Below, piece by piece: positions 6,916 through 13,357 of a stretch of DNA of 15,876 nucleotides. The position numbers and the translations under genes were made by a program. This stretch comes from CAYJWL01 sp964373855 (GTDB lineage Bacteria; Patescibacteriota; Andersenbacteria; UBA10190). The DNA is taken from assembly GCA_964373855.1 (NCBI GenBank), contig CAYJWL010000019.1:1-15876 (forward strand), written 5' to 3'. The notes beneath the pieces are model-generated. The model saw nothing but the letters and a program-made list of their open reading frames with translations, did no database searches and was not told the DNA's origin. Position 1 is the stretch's first letter. Every line of letters starts with the position of its first letter.

Positions 6916-7347
6916 ATGTTTATCGGAGAGTATCGTCACAACTTGGATAGCAAAGGAAGATTAAGTATTCCAGCGAAATTCCGGCGGACATTACGCCAGG
7001 GCGTAGTCATTACTCGCGGTCTTGACCATTGCTTGTTCGCATATCCGCTTGAAGCGTGGAATGAATTAGCAGCGAAGCTGGCCCAATTGCCCTTAAGCCA
7101 CAGCAATAGCCGGGCTTTTTCCCGCTTAATGCTGGCCGGGGCGTGGGATGCTCAGCTTGATTCGCAAGGCAGAGTCATGGTGCCTGAATATTTGCGCCAG
7201 TACGCAAGCTTGAATAAGCCAGTGGTCGTAGCCGGCCTCTTTAACCGCCTCGAACTGTGGGACGAAGGAAGATGGGCGCAGTATAAGGCTAAAACGGAAG
7301 AGGCAAGCGATGACATTGCCGCGGCCATGGTAGATTTGGGGATTTAG
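6916..7347 (+). CDS. mraZ: MraZ, dcw operon transcriptional regulator
   Basis: MraZ is an AbrB-fold DNA-binding protein that assembles into a ring and controls the mra/dcw operon. The 143-aa product has the two tandem half-domains: DSKGRLSIPAKFR (11-23) and DSQGRVMVPEYLR (82-94), both with the conserved D-x-x-GR-x-x-x-P. ATG 6916 gives the family-typical N terminus MFIGEYRHNLD and normal length. The open frame extends to TTG 6781, but those 45 extra residues are not MraZ-like, so I exclude them. No clear Shine-Dalgarno site precedes the ATG. Four MraZ boxes lie about 290 bp upstream, supporting autoregulation. rsmH begins 2 nt after the stop, so the two are cotranscribed and probably translationally coupled. 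Confidence 0.97.
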   Translation: MFIGEYRHNLDSKGRLSIPAKFRRTLRQGVVITRGLDHCLFAYPLEAWNELAAKLAQLPLSHSNSRAFSRLMLAGAWDAQLDSQGRVMVPEYLRQYASLNKPVVVAGLFNRLELWDEGRWAQYKAKTEEASDDIAAAMVDLGI

Positions 7348-7349
7348 CA

Positions 7350-8390
7350 ATGACGCAAAAATTGGAACACCAGCCGGTGCTTGTTAAGGAACTGCTGGCA
7401 CATTTTCAACCGAAACGGGGGGACACATTGCTTGATGCGACTGTTGGTTTGGGGGGGCATGCTGCCGCATATCTACAAGCTGTCGGAGCGGATTCAGCAA
7501 CGGTGCCATCATCGCAGCGATGGATGGTTGTGGCGCTTGATGCGGATAGCAACGCTCTGGAGGAAGCAAAAAAGCGACTGGCGGCTTACCAGGCGCTGGT
7601 GATTTATATTCACTCCAGCTTCGCACGATTGCCGCAGGCGCTTGATGGCGCCGGCATCAACTCTGATCGGGCAACGCCACCCTTTACCCACATTTTGTTT
7701 GATTTGGGGATAGGCAGCCATCAATTGTCAGACGAAAAGCGGGGCTTCTCGTACCGTTCAGGCGGACCGCTCTCTATGCGGTACGGACAGACTGAATATC
7801 TTCCGCCGGCAGACGTAGAAGTGCTTAATATGCTCGAACGCAGGCTCAACATCTATCCTGATGCGCTCGACATTATTAACGGGTCATCCATTGGGCAGCT
7901 GGCCGAGCTCATCGGCAAATACGGAGAGGAAAGACACAGCCGGCTGATAGCGGGAGCTATCAAGGAGAAACTGTCTCCAACCGCCACTGCTGCTGAACTG
8001 GCAGAGGTTATTGTTCAGACAGTACCCTCAAACTATGAACGGGGCAGGATTCACCCGGCTACGCGGACCTTTCAGGCATTGCGGTTAGCAGTGAACCGGG
8101 AGTTGGAATCGTTGCGGGCGGCGTTGCCGCAAGCGGTCGGCGTGCTCAAGCCGGCCGGGTTGATCGCGGTGATCAGCTTTCACAGCCTGGAGGATCGGAT
8201 TGTAAAACACTTCTTCCGCCAGGAAACGAAAGATTGCCTGCAGATTCCGCCAGAGTTGATCTGCACTTGTAACCACCAAGCCTCGCTAGAGATCATCACC
8301 AAGCGGCCAATCGAAGCAACGGCTGAGGAAGTTTCCCGCAATCCAAGAGCCCGATCAGCAAAATTAAGAGTTGCCATGAGAAAAGAGTGA
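7350..8390 (+). CDS. rsmH: 16S rRNA (cytosine-1402-N4)-methyltransferase RsmH
   Basis: SAM-dependent enzyme (MraW) that N4-methylates C1402 in the decoding centre of 16S rRNA; cytoplasmic. Of 346 aa, the diagnostic blocks are HQPVLVKE (8-14), the SAM loop LLDATVGLGGH (27-37), ALDAD (62-66), FDLGIGSHQLS (117-127), GFSYRSGGPLSMR (132-144), HPATRTFQALRLAVN (235-249), VISFHSLEDRIVK (274-286) and NPRARSAKLR (331-340). Two usually conserved Asp positions differ: DLGVSSPQLD ends in S127, and GPLDMRMD reads GPLSMRYG. It is longer than the usual roughly 310 aa, mainly through an insert around 160-185. It starts 2 nt after mraZ with no own ribosome site, so coupling is likely. Confidence 0.97.
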   Translation: MTQKLEHQPVLVKELLAHFQPKRGDTLLDATVGLGGHAAAYLQAVGADSATVPSSQRWMVVALDADSNALEEAKKRLAAYQALVIYIHSSFARLPQALDGAGINSDRATPPFTHILFDLGIGSHQLSDEKRGFSYRSGGPLSMRYGQTEYLPPADVEVLNMLERRLNIYPDALDIINGSSIGQLAELIGKYGEERHSRLIAGAIKEKLSPTATAAELAEVIVQTVPSNYERGRIHPATRTFQALRLAVNRELESLRAALPQAVGVLKPAGLIAVISFHSLEDRIVKHFFRQETKDCLQIPPELICTCNHQASLEIITKRPIEATAEEVSRNPRARSAKLRVAMRKE

Positions 8391-8507
8391 GTAGCTTGTG
8401 GTGCCGCCCTTGGTGAGCCTCGCCGCTAGCGGGAGTAGTGGATAGAGTAAATCCACGGAAAAGGAGCTAAAAGCTTCAATAAAAAAAATTAAACAAACAC
8501 AAATACC
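8391..8507. other. Spacer between rsmH and ftsL-like gene with two small dyads
   Basis: It holds the 10-bp palindrome CCGCTAGCGG (8423-8432) and the hairpin GTGGAT 8438-8443 with ATCCAC 8451-8456, followed by an A-rich run (8481-8497). A good AAGGAG motif (8460-8465) is too far from any usable start codon. No terminator T-run or convincing promoter is seen. Confidence 0.45.
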
Positions 8508-8972
8508 GTGAGACCAAATATTTCACAACATGTACTGCCAAGACAAGCTTCGCGCCCTCGTGCCGCCATTCGACCAAGAGGCTGGCGCAGCCTGCGACGA
8601 CCCTCTGGGCGCCGGTCCATTGTCTGGGGCCAGCCGCAGCGTCGCAGCCTTTTTCATTACCAAAAAGGCAGTACAGACCATACAACGGTGACGGTAATCT
8701 TCGGGTTAATCGCTATTCTTATGGTAGGATTACTAGGATTTTTCTATCTACAGCAGGTAGTTAACACCGCCTCGCAAGGAACAGATGTGCGCGAGCTTGA
8801 ATCTAATATCGTTGAACTCCGCGAGAGGCAGCGGCAATTAGAATTAGAAGGGGCGGAGCTGCGGTCCCTTCAGGTTGTTGAAGAAAGAGTAAAACAGCTT
8901 AATCTGGTTTCGACAGATAAGGTAACATATCTGGCACCGGTCCAGGACCGCGTGGCAGCTAATACCAGGTAA
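8508..8972 (+). CDS. ftsL: FtsL-like bitopic division protein with basic N terminus
   Basis: 154 aa. It has the FtsL/FtsB topology: a cytoplasmic N terminus, one membrane helix (about 61-81, FGLIAILMVGLLGFFYLQQ) and an extracytoplasmic coiled coil (about 92-128, rich in E/L/R heptads), then a short tail. FtsL works with FtsB and FtsQ to activate the FtsW-FtsI septal synthase. FtsL proteins share little sequence, so the call rests on topology and on the rsmH-(ftsL)-ftsI position. The first 55 residues are unusually long and Arg/Pro-rich, probably disordered. GTG 8508 is the only usual start in the frame after the stop at 8490-8492, and it lacks a Shine-Dalgarno site. FtsB/DivIC is the alternative assignment. 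Confidence 0.75.
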   Translation: MRPNISQHVLPRQASRPRAAIRPRGWRSLRRPSGRRSIVWGQPQRRSLFHYQKGSTDHTTVTVIFGLIAILMVGLLGFFYLQQVVNTASQGTDVRELESNIVELRERQRQLELEGAELRSLQVVEERVKQLNLVSTDKVTYLAPVQDRVAANTR

Positions 8973-9033
8973 GGCCGGTGCCTTCAACCCAAGGGTACTC
9001 GCCTGGCTTGAAGTAAATATCTTTTGATTATTT

Positions 9034-10941
9034 ATGGCCTCGACTTCTTATAACGCCGATCGCCGCATTCGGTTATTGCTGCTGGTTGGATTAGCTTTAT
9101 TTGGGCTGTTGCTGGCCCGCTTAACCGACTTGCAGGTTTTCCGGTATGGCCATTTTTCCGCGGTGGCTGAAGCTCAGCGCAAACGAGCTTCTGAACTGCT
9201 GCCGCATCGCGGCACCGTTTATGTAACAGAAGGAAGAGTGGGCGAAGCCTTTCCGGTGGCCAGCAATCAGAAAGCCTGGATCGCCTATGCTGTACCGCGG
9301 GATATGGCTAATCCGCAGCAAGCTGTAGATGAGCTGGCTCCGGCCATTCTGGCGTTCCGTCAGCGGCAACAAGCGCGGATGGGGGATATTATGGCACTAA
9401 CAGGACAGAAGCCGCTGCCCACTCCCAAACCAGAGAGTGCAGACGTCCCAACGCCCCTGCCCACCCCTTCGCCGGAAGAGGAGCTGGTCATTTTACGCGA
9501 TGAGCTGATTAAGAAATTTGACCAGCGCACAGATCCTTATGAACCCTTTTTGCGGTCGTATGAAGTTCTGGACGATGAATTCAAAAAATTTCTGGATGAG
9601 CGTAAGATCACGGGAGTTATATTGGAAGAGCAGGAAATCCGGATTTATCCGGAAAAAAGTTTGCTGGCGCATGTGCTCGGGTATGTCGGATTTGATACAG
9701 AAAAACGACAGGGCCGATACGGTATTGAAGGATATTTTGAAGACCAGCTCAAGGGTGATTTCGGCTGGCTTTCAGGCGAGCGCGATTCTTCCGGCCGGTT
9801 TATCGGCGTGGCTAACAATGAGTTTAGGCCGGCGCAGGACGGGGCCGATGTTGTGCTGACAGTAGACCGCGTGGTGCAGTCATTCATTGAGCGGGAGCTA
9901 AAAGACGGCGTCGAGCGCTATCAGGCCGAGCGGGGAAGCGTTATTGTCATGAATCCAAAGACAGGGGCGGTTCTTGGTATGGCTACCTATCCCACGTTCG
10001 ATCCCAACAGCTACTACGCTATCCGCGACCCGCGCGTACAGTTAAATCCTGTGGTGTCTGATATATTCGAGCCCGGGTCAATTCTCAAGCCGGTCATCAT
10101 GGCCGGTGCTATTGAGGAAGATTTGGTTAAGCCTGACACAACCTATGTTGACAGCGGACCGGTGAAAGTAGCCGAATACACGATCGATACATTTGACGGC
10201 CGGCACTGGGGCACACAGACAATGACACAAATATTGGAGCAATCAAATAATGTGGGCATGGTTTGGGTGGCGCAGCAAATGGGCCGGGAGATGCTCTATG
10301 ATTACCTGCGGCGGTTTGGCATGGGCGAGCGCACCGGTATTGAACTCGAGGGAGAAACCCAAACCAATCTGCCGGAGCCGGCCAAGTGGAATATTGCGAC
10401 TGTGGCCACGGCCGGATTCGGACAGGGCGTGGCCTTAACGCCGCTGCAGGCTTTGAACGCGATTAACGTGCTAGCAAACGATGGCAAGCTGGTCCAGCCG
10501 CATATTGTCGAGAGCGTGAGAGGTGCGGAAGGAGAAGAAAAAGTGACGCTGGCTAAAGACGTCCGGCAGGTAATCTCGGAAGAAACTGCTGATACGGTCT
10601 CTGCCATGATGGTTGGCGTTTTAGAAAACGGAGTGGCCCAACTGGCGCGCGTGCCGGGGTATTATCTTGCTGGAAAAACGGGAACGGCGCAGGTGCCGGA
10701 TGAGGAAGGTAAATACGCCAAAGATAAAAAGATCATATCCTTTGTCGGTTTCGGCCCGGTGCCGGATCCGCAGTTTACGATATTGATCAAACTGGATAAT
10801 CCGGCAGGGCTTTCCTTCGCTTCCGGCACAGCCGCGCCCATGTTCAAGCACATTGCCGCCAAGCTGCTCAATTATTACCAGATACCGCCCTCATACGACG
10901 ACAGCATCAAGCAGCCGACGTTTAAGGTAGAGGGAGAGTAA
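9034..10941 (+). CDS. ftsI: Class B penicillin-binding protein, FtsI-type transpeptidase
   Basis: D,D-transpeptidase that cross-links septal peptidoglycan, anchored by one N-terminal helix (about 11-32) with its domains outside the membrane. 635 aa. The pedestal region begins RGTVYVTEGRVGE (59-71). The transpeptidase motifs are complete: SILK with nucleophile S349, SNN (404-406) and KTGT (548-551), plus the GFGQGVALTPLQ block (461-472) typical of FtsI/PBP2 proteins. A Pro/Thr-rich segment (126-148, repeated PTP units) interrupts the N-terminal module and looks like a flexible insertion. ATG 9034 follows the ftsL-like stop by 61 nt without a Shine-Dalgarno site. No PASTA domain is present. Spo-type PBPs share this architecture; the gene position favours a division role. 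Confidence 0.95.
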   Translation: MASTSYNADRRIRLLLLVGLALFGLLLARLTDLQVFRYGHFSAVAEAQRKRASELLPHRGTVYVTEGRVGEAFPVASNQKAWIAYAVPRDMANPQQAVDELAPAILAFRQRQQARMGDIMALTGQKPLPTPKPESADVPTPLPTPSPEEELVILRDELIKKFDQRTDPYEPFLRSYEVLDDEFKKFLDERKITGVILEEQEIRIYPEKSLLAHVLGYVGFDTEKRQGRYGIEGYFEDQLKGDFGWLSGERDSSGRFIGVANNEFRPAQDGADVVLTVDRVVQSFIERELKDGVERYQAERGSVIVMNPKTGAVLGMATYPTFDPNSYYAIRDPRVQLNPVVSDIFEPGSILKPVIMAGAIEEDLVKPDTTYVDSGPVKVAEYTIDTFDGRHWGTQTMTQILEQSNNVGMVWVAQQMGREMLYDYLRRFGMGERTGIELEGETQTNLPEPAKWNIATVATAGFGQGVALTPLQALNAINVLANDGKLVQPHIVESVRGAEGEEKVTLAKDVRQVISEETADTVSAMMVGVLENGVAQLARVPGYYLAGKTGTAQVPDEEGKYAKDKKIISFVGFGPVPDPQFTILIKLDNPAGLSFASGTAAPMFKHIAAKLLNYYQIPPSYDDSIKQPTFKVEGE

Positions 10942-11087
10942 GCGCAGCCAAGATTCTGCACGAAAAAGCGCGATCAATTTTCCCCGCGAGAAAATTGTCG
11001 CTTGCGCTCGGTCTCGCTCCCCGCCTGTGGCGGGGCCATGCCCGCTCGACCTGCGCGACATTTTTCTTAGCAGAATCTTGGCTGCGC
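10942..11087. repeat. 146-bp nested inverted-repeat element with 18-bp perfect ends
   Basis: GCGCAGCCAAGATTCTGC (10942-10959) is exactly complementary to 11070-11087. Two further dyads lie inside: CAATTTTC 10975-10982 with GAAAATTG 10990-10997, and CCCCGCC 11019-11025 with GGCGGGG 11029-11035 (3-nt loop), the latter flanked by GCGC-TC-GGTC and GACC-T-GCGC. The predicted fold is an 18-bp stem closing two hairpins. It starts at the base right after the ftsI stop codon. No ORF and no target-site duplication are evident. A MITE/REP-like element or a structured RNA is possible; the T-run after it is too short for a good terminator. Confidence 0.8.
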
Positions 11088-11130
11088 TTTGCATGAAAAC
11101 ACCTTAAACAGTGGTTGCACGAGAAGACAA

Positions 11131-11167
11131 AAATGAAAAAACCTCACGTTGTAAAAACATGAGGTTT
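11131..11167 (-). terminator. Intrinsic terminator of the receiver operon
   Basis: Read on the minus strand, AAACCTCA (11167-11160) pairs with TGAGGTTT (11146-11139) over a 13-nt loop and runs into TTTTTT (11141-11136). On the plus strand only three T follow, so it is directional. It lies about 100 nt beyond the receiver-like stop codon. Confidence 0.85.
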
Positions 11168-11264
11168 GCGTGCTGTGGTCTCGCCCTGCGGTATTGTTTT
11201 CGCAGGATCCCCACTCACGCCAGGTGCGCTGTGAACGCTTACTAGATACCTGGCGATCAGCTCA
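11168..11264 (-). other. Structured 3' untranslated region of the receiver gene
   Basis: Between the stop codon and the terminator hairpin are two more inverted repeats: CGCCAGGT 11218-11225 with ACCTGGCG 11248-11255 (22-nt loop), and CCTGCG 11185-11190 with CGCAGG 11201-11206 (10-nt loop). With the terminator this gives three hairpins in a row at the mRNA end, which could protect the transcript or yield a 3'-derived small RNA. Confidence 0.45.
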
Positions 11265-11750
11265 CTAGTTAGGAAGAAGATACTCAAGTAGCTTGTGCCA
11301 GTCCTTTGACCCATCCTCCTTGATGAGTCCAGGATAGCTCGTGCAGAGTACTGTGGATCCTCCGAAGTCGTGAGGCTTGATTCCGCGGCCGATGTCGAAG
11401 AGGTCATCGATACAGGCGGAGGCCGGATGGTTATGATGGTTTGTGTCTGTCAGCAGACCCACGTACTTGATGCCCAGCTTCATTGCCAGGAGTACGAGGA
11501 ACGTGCCAACGGGCATTTCCTGCCCTACAAACTTCATACCTTCCGGTCCCATGGTGCGCCTGCTGGCTGGTAACATTAAGTCGACCAGCACAACATCGAA
11601 ACCTCCGACGACTATTTCGCCCGCTTTCCAGTGGCTTAGAGCATAAACGGCATCGTCGTAGGTTCCGACGATGGTTAGTTCATGGTCAGCCAACTGAGCG
11701 TGCGCGGCATGGCGATGAATAGCTTTGTCGTCAATAACCAGAATCTTCAT
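11265..11750 (-). CDS. Stand-alone receiver-like (CheY-fold) protein
   Basis: 161 aa, a single domain with no DNA-binding or enzymatic output. Receiver landmarks are present: beta-1 MKILVIDD with the acidic pair D7/D8, phosphoacceptor-type D57 in FDVVLVDLMLP (51-61), and T101 after beta-4. The region after it departs from CheY: VPVG-like EMPVGTFLVLLAMKLG (78-93), then LLTDTNHHNHPAS (99-111). I recall this histidine-rich block from receiver-like proteins of CPR genomes. The conserved beta-5 Lys is not obvious, so canonical phosphorelay signalling is uncertain. ATG 11750 is chosen because AAGGAG sits 6 nt upstream; longer readings in this frame overlap the upstream gene and are not protein-like. 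Second gene of an operon, 140 nt after the 83-aa gene, ending at a strong terminator. Confidence 0.85.
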   Translation of the reverse strand: MKILVIDDKAIHRHAAHAQLADHELTIVGTYDDAVYALSHWKAGEIVVGGFDVVLVDLMLPASRRTMGPEGMKFVGQEMPVGTFLVLLAMKLGIKYVGLLTDTNHHNHPASACIDDLFDIGRGIKPHDFGGSTVLCTSYPGLIKEDGSKDWHKLLEYLLPN

Positions 11751-11890
11751 GGCTTTCTCCTTGTGAGGAAGTTGTAAGGTGCGATAAGGATTTCTCCTCA
11801 TCCCAATTCCGCGATGGGCGGGACTGGGAAAGAAGGGCGAATTTGGGTATACCGGTATCGCCTTTGTGCTATCGCACACCGGTCCAAGGA
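11751..11890 (-). other. Intercistronic spacer with dyads
   Basis: It contains the 10-bp palindrome ATACCGGTAT (11849-11858) and a distant 7-bp pair, GTGCGAT 11779-11785 with ATCGCAC 11871-11877, which could fold most of the spacer into one hairpin. No separate promoter is clear. It may tune translation of the downstream receiver-like gene. Confidence 0.35.
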
Positions 11891-12142
11891 TTATATTCCA
11901 AGATACCTCCTTTCGTATTCGGGCATTGACTCTACATGGTTCTCCTGGCTCAAACGTTCGAGTCCCATCTCTTCCGCCACCTGATGCTCCAGGGCCTGGT
12001 TGGCCGCTTCTTGCGTTTGGTACGAAGCACTCCACACCAGACTCCGAGGGTTCTCTTCGCATAAATATGCGAATTCCCCGGACGGGTAGGAAGTGACGGC
12101 GCCTTGGTAAATCTTTCCAGTAGGGGGGTGTCGGTACAGCAT
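11891..12142 (-). CDS. Small hypothetical protein, first gene of the receiver operon
   Basis: 83 aa, not recognised. ATG 12142 is preceded by AAGGAG with 8-nt spacing, one of the best ribosome sites in the window, and a near-consensus promoter lies about 80 nt upstream, so expression is well supported. The N-terminal half (MLYRHPPTGKIYQGAVTSYP...) has alternating aromatic and polar residues suggesting a small beta-sheet. Residues about 44-80 are Glu/Gln-rich and probably helical (EAANQALEHQVAEEMGLERL), ending EYERRYLGI. There is no signal peptide, membrane helix or Cys cluster. Its place before the receiver-like gene suggests a shared role, such as a binding partner, but this is inference. 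Confidence 0.75.
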   Translation of the reverse strand: MLYRHPPTGKIYQGAVTSYPSGEFAYLCEENPRSLVWSASYQTQEAANQALEHQVAEEMGLERLSQENHVESMPEYERRYLGI

Positions 12143-12228
12143 TGCGGAACTCCTTAAGTTTGTGACTTACTCCCTGTCCCGCACCCTGCGGAGAGGAAGT
12201 TCGTTTGGAATTTGAAGGTACTGCCCGC

Positions 12229-12256
12229 ATTATAGCGTAATTGCCTTATATGTCAA
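12229..12256 (-). promoter_or_regulatory. Consensus promoter of the receiver operon
   Basis: On the minus strand TTGACA (12256-12251) and TATAAT (12234-12229) are both perfect and 16 bp apart. Transcription would start near 12222, giving a leader of about 80 nt before ATG 12142. Confidence 0.9.
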
Positions 12257-12369
12257 TATTAATATAATAATATTACTTACCTAAAATTACTAATTACCAG
12301 CCTTATTAAGCTTTTAATTAGTGATTTATTTGATTAGAAATTTGTGATGTCAAAAATATTGACATTTAA
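12246..12369. promoter_or_regulatory. 15-bp inverted repeat over both -35 regions, candidate operator
   Basis: AATATTGACATTTAA (12355-12369, plus) and AATATTGACATATAA (12260-12246, minus) match at 14 of 15 positions and carry the two divergent -35 boxes. The 94 bp between them is very AT-rich, with small AATATT/AATATT dyads (12255-12280). A partial third copy, CATTGAC, lies at 12370-12376. This layout suits a regulator such as TrmB binding both promoters, although part of the match is simply shared promoter consensus. Confidence 0.6.
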
Positions 12370-12387
12370 CATTGACTGATATACAAT
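12359..12387 (+). promoter_or_regulatory. Near-consensus promoter of the TrmB gene, leaderless
   Basis: TTGACA (12359-12364) and TACAAT (12382-12387) are 17 bp apart. The start codon GTG 12394 lies six bases beyond the -10, exactly where transcription should begin, so the mRNA is predicted to have no 5' leader. Confidence 0.85.
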
Positions 12388-12393
12388 AATAGG

Positions 12394-13134
12394 GTGGCTC
12401 TTCACGATATTCTTGAGCAATACGGCCTGTCTGAAAAACAGGCTGCTATATACCTCGCAACGTTAGAGCTTGGAAGGGCTCCGGTGCTGAGAATTGCCAA
12501 TAAAGCAGCCGTAAAGCGCCCTACTGCTTATGTAGTGCTTAACGAGCTCCTGCAAATGGGTCTTGTTGAGATTATTCCTCGTGGGAGTACTAAGTTCTAT
12601 CAGGCAATTGATCCGAAAGCGTTGTTAGAGCGTCTTCAACGCAAAACGCAGCTTCTTGAGCAATCATTGCCGGAATTGCGCGCGCTTCTTAATACCACCC
12701 AAGGCAAACCTAAGGTACGTTTCTACGAAGGCAAACAGGGAATCTATGGACTGTATGAAAATGAAATTCTGCAGCAGTCAGAGTTATTCTCGCTTGTTAA
12801 TTTGCATGAGTTCGCCAAAATATTCAGTGAAAAAGAAATGCTCGCGCTGCTTGATCGTATGCAAGACAGCAACATTGAGACCAAAGAGCTTATTGATAGT
12901 TCGGCAGAAGCAAGATGGTATTTGAAGGAAAAAAATAAGCGGAAGTTAGGTGATACAAAAATTCTCCCGAAAAAATTTCAATTCGACGTTGATTTTCTGG
13001 TGTATGGCAATACGGTTGTCACTGTTTCTTTAAAGAACCTTGTTGCCGTTGTTATTGAGGACGTCGCCATTAGTAGGGCGCAGCTGCAAATTTTGAATTC
13101 CCTTTATGATTCTATTAGCTTCAACAAGAAGTAG
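12394..13134 (+). CDS. TrmB-family transcriptional regulator
   Basis: 246 aa. An N-terminal winged helix (about 3-72) contains LSEKQAAIYLATLELG (12-27), the recognition region KAAVKRPTAYVVLNELLQMG (37-56) and a wing to FYQAIDP. A helical linker (about 75-100) has dimerising coiled-coil character. The C-terminal effector domain opens KPKVRFYEGKQGI (105-117) and continues to the end, as in TrmB/phospholipase-D-like sensors that bind small molecules. The GTG start has no Shine-Dalgarno site because the transcript is predicted to be leaderless. It is transcribed divergently from the receiver operon across a shared inverted repeat, so control of itself and that operon is likely. The gene and its upstream region are more AT-rich than the flanking cell-wall genes, a possible sign of separate origin. 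The ligand is unknown. Confidence 0.88.
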   Translation: MALHDILEQYGLSEKQAAIYLATLELGRAPVLRIANKAAVKRPTAYVVLNELLQMGLVEIIPRGSTKFYQAIDPKALLERLQRKTQLLEQSLPELRALLNTTQGKPKVRFYEGKQGIYGLYENEILQQSELFSLVNLHEFAKIFSEKEMLALLDRMQDSNIETKELIDSSAEARWYLKEKNKRKLGDTKILPKKFQFDVDFLVYGNTVVTVSLKNLVAVVIEDVAISRAQLQILNSLYDSISFNKK

Positions 13135-13342
13135 TAGCGGTAGTCTTTTAGCAAGCGAGAAGACTGTGGCGCGGCGGGAATTCTGCAAAGAAAAGTATGC
13201 CGGATTCGAGCTGGCATGGTCTGTCATAGGCCTTGTTGCCTTGACAGCAGCTCGAGGAGGCCTAAGCGGCAGATTCGACGCTGGGGAATCTGACCGCGTC
13301 TTTTCGGGCGGAATTGCCGGCGTGCTCGGGAAGACGAAAAAC
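13135..13342. other. Non-coding stretch after the TrmB gene
   Basis: No credible gene is seen. Weak dyads are AGTCTT 13142-13147 with AAGACT 13160-13165, just after the stop, and CAGATTC 13270-13276 with GAATCTG 13286-13292. Neither has a T-run, so how the TrmB transcript ends is unclear. Base composition returns here to the GC-richer level of the cell-wall genes. Confidence 0.45.
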
Positions 13343-13351
13343 TGTTATAAT
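13343..13351 (+). promoter_or_regulatory. Extended -10 promoter upstream of murF
   Basis: TGTTATAAT is a perfect extended -10 (TGn plus TATAAT at 13346-13351); no good -35 lies at the right distance, as expected for this promoter type. Transcription should start near 13358, about 155 nt before the preferred murF start. Confidence 0.65.
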
Positions 13352-13357
13352 ATGTGC

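Noticed and set aside
8460..8465. AAGGAG as ribosome site of an unseen gene before ftsL
   Set aside because: No start codon lies within usable distance, and the frame used by ftsL has a stop at 8490-8492.
11751..12230. Long N-terminal extension of the receiver-like ORF
   Set aside because: The extension overlaps the well-supported 83-aa gene and the promoter region, is Pro/Arg-rich without domain character, and ATG 11750 has its own AAGGAG site.
13106..13357. ORF overlapping the 3' end of the TrmB gene and running toward murF
   Set aside because: It overlaps a real gene, lacks a ribosome site and crosses the extended -10 promoter; only the part from ATG 13358 is kept, as a low-confidence possibility.
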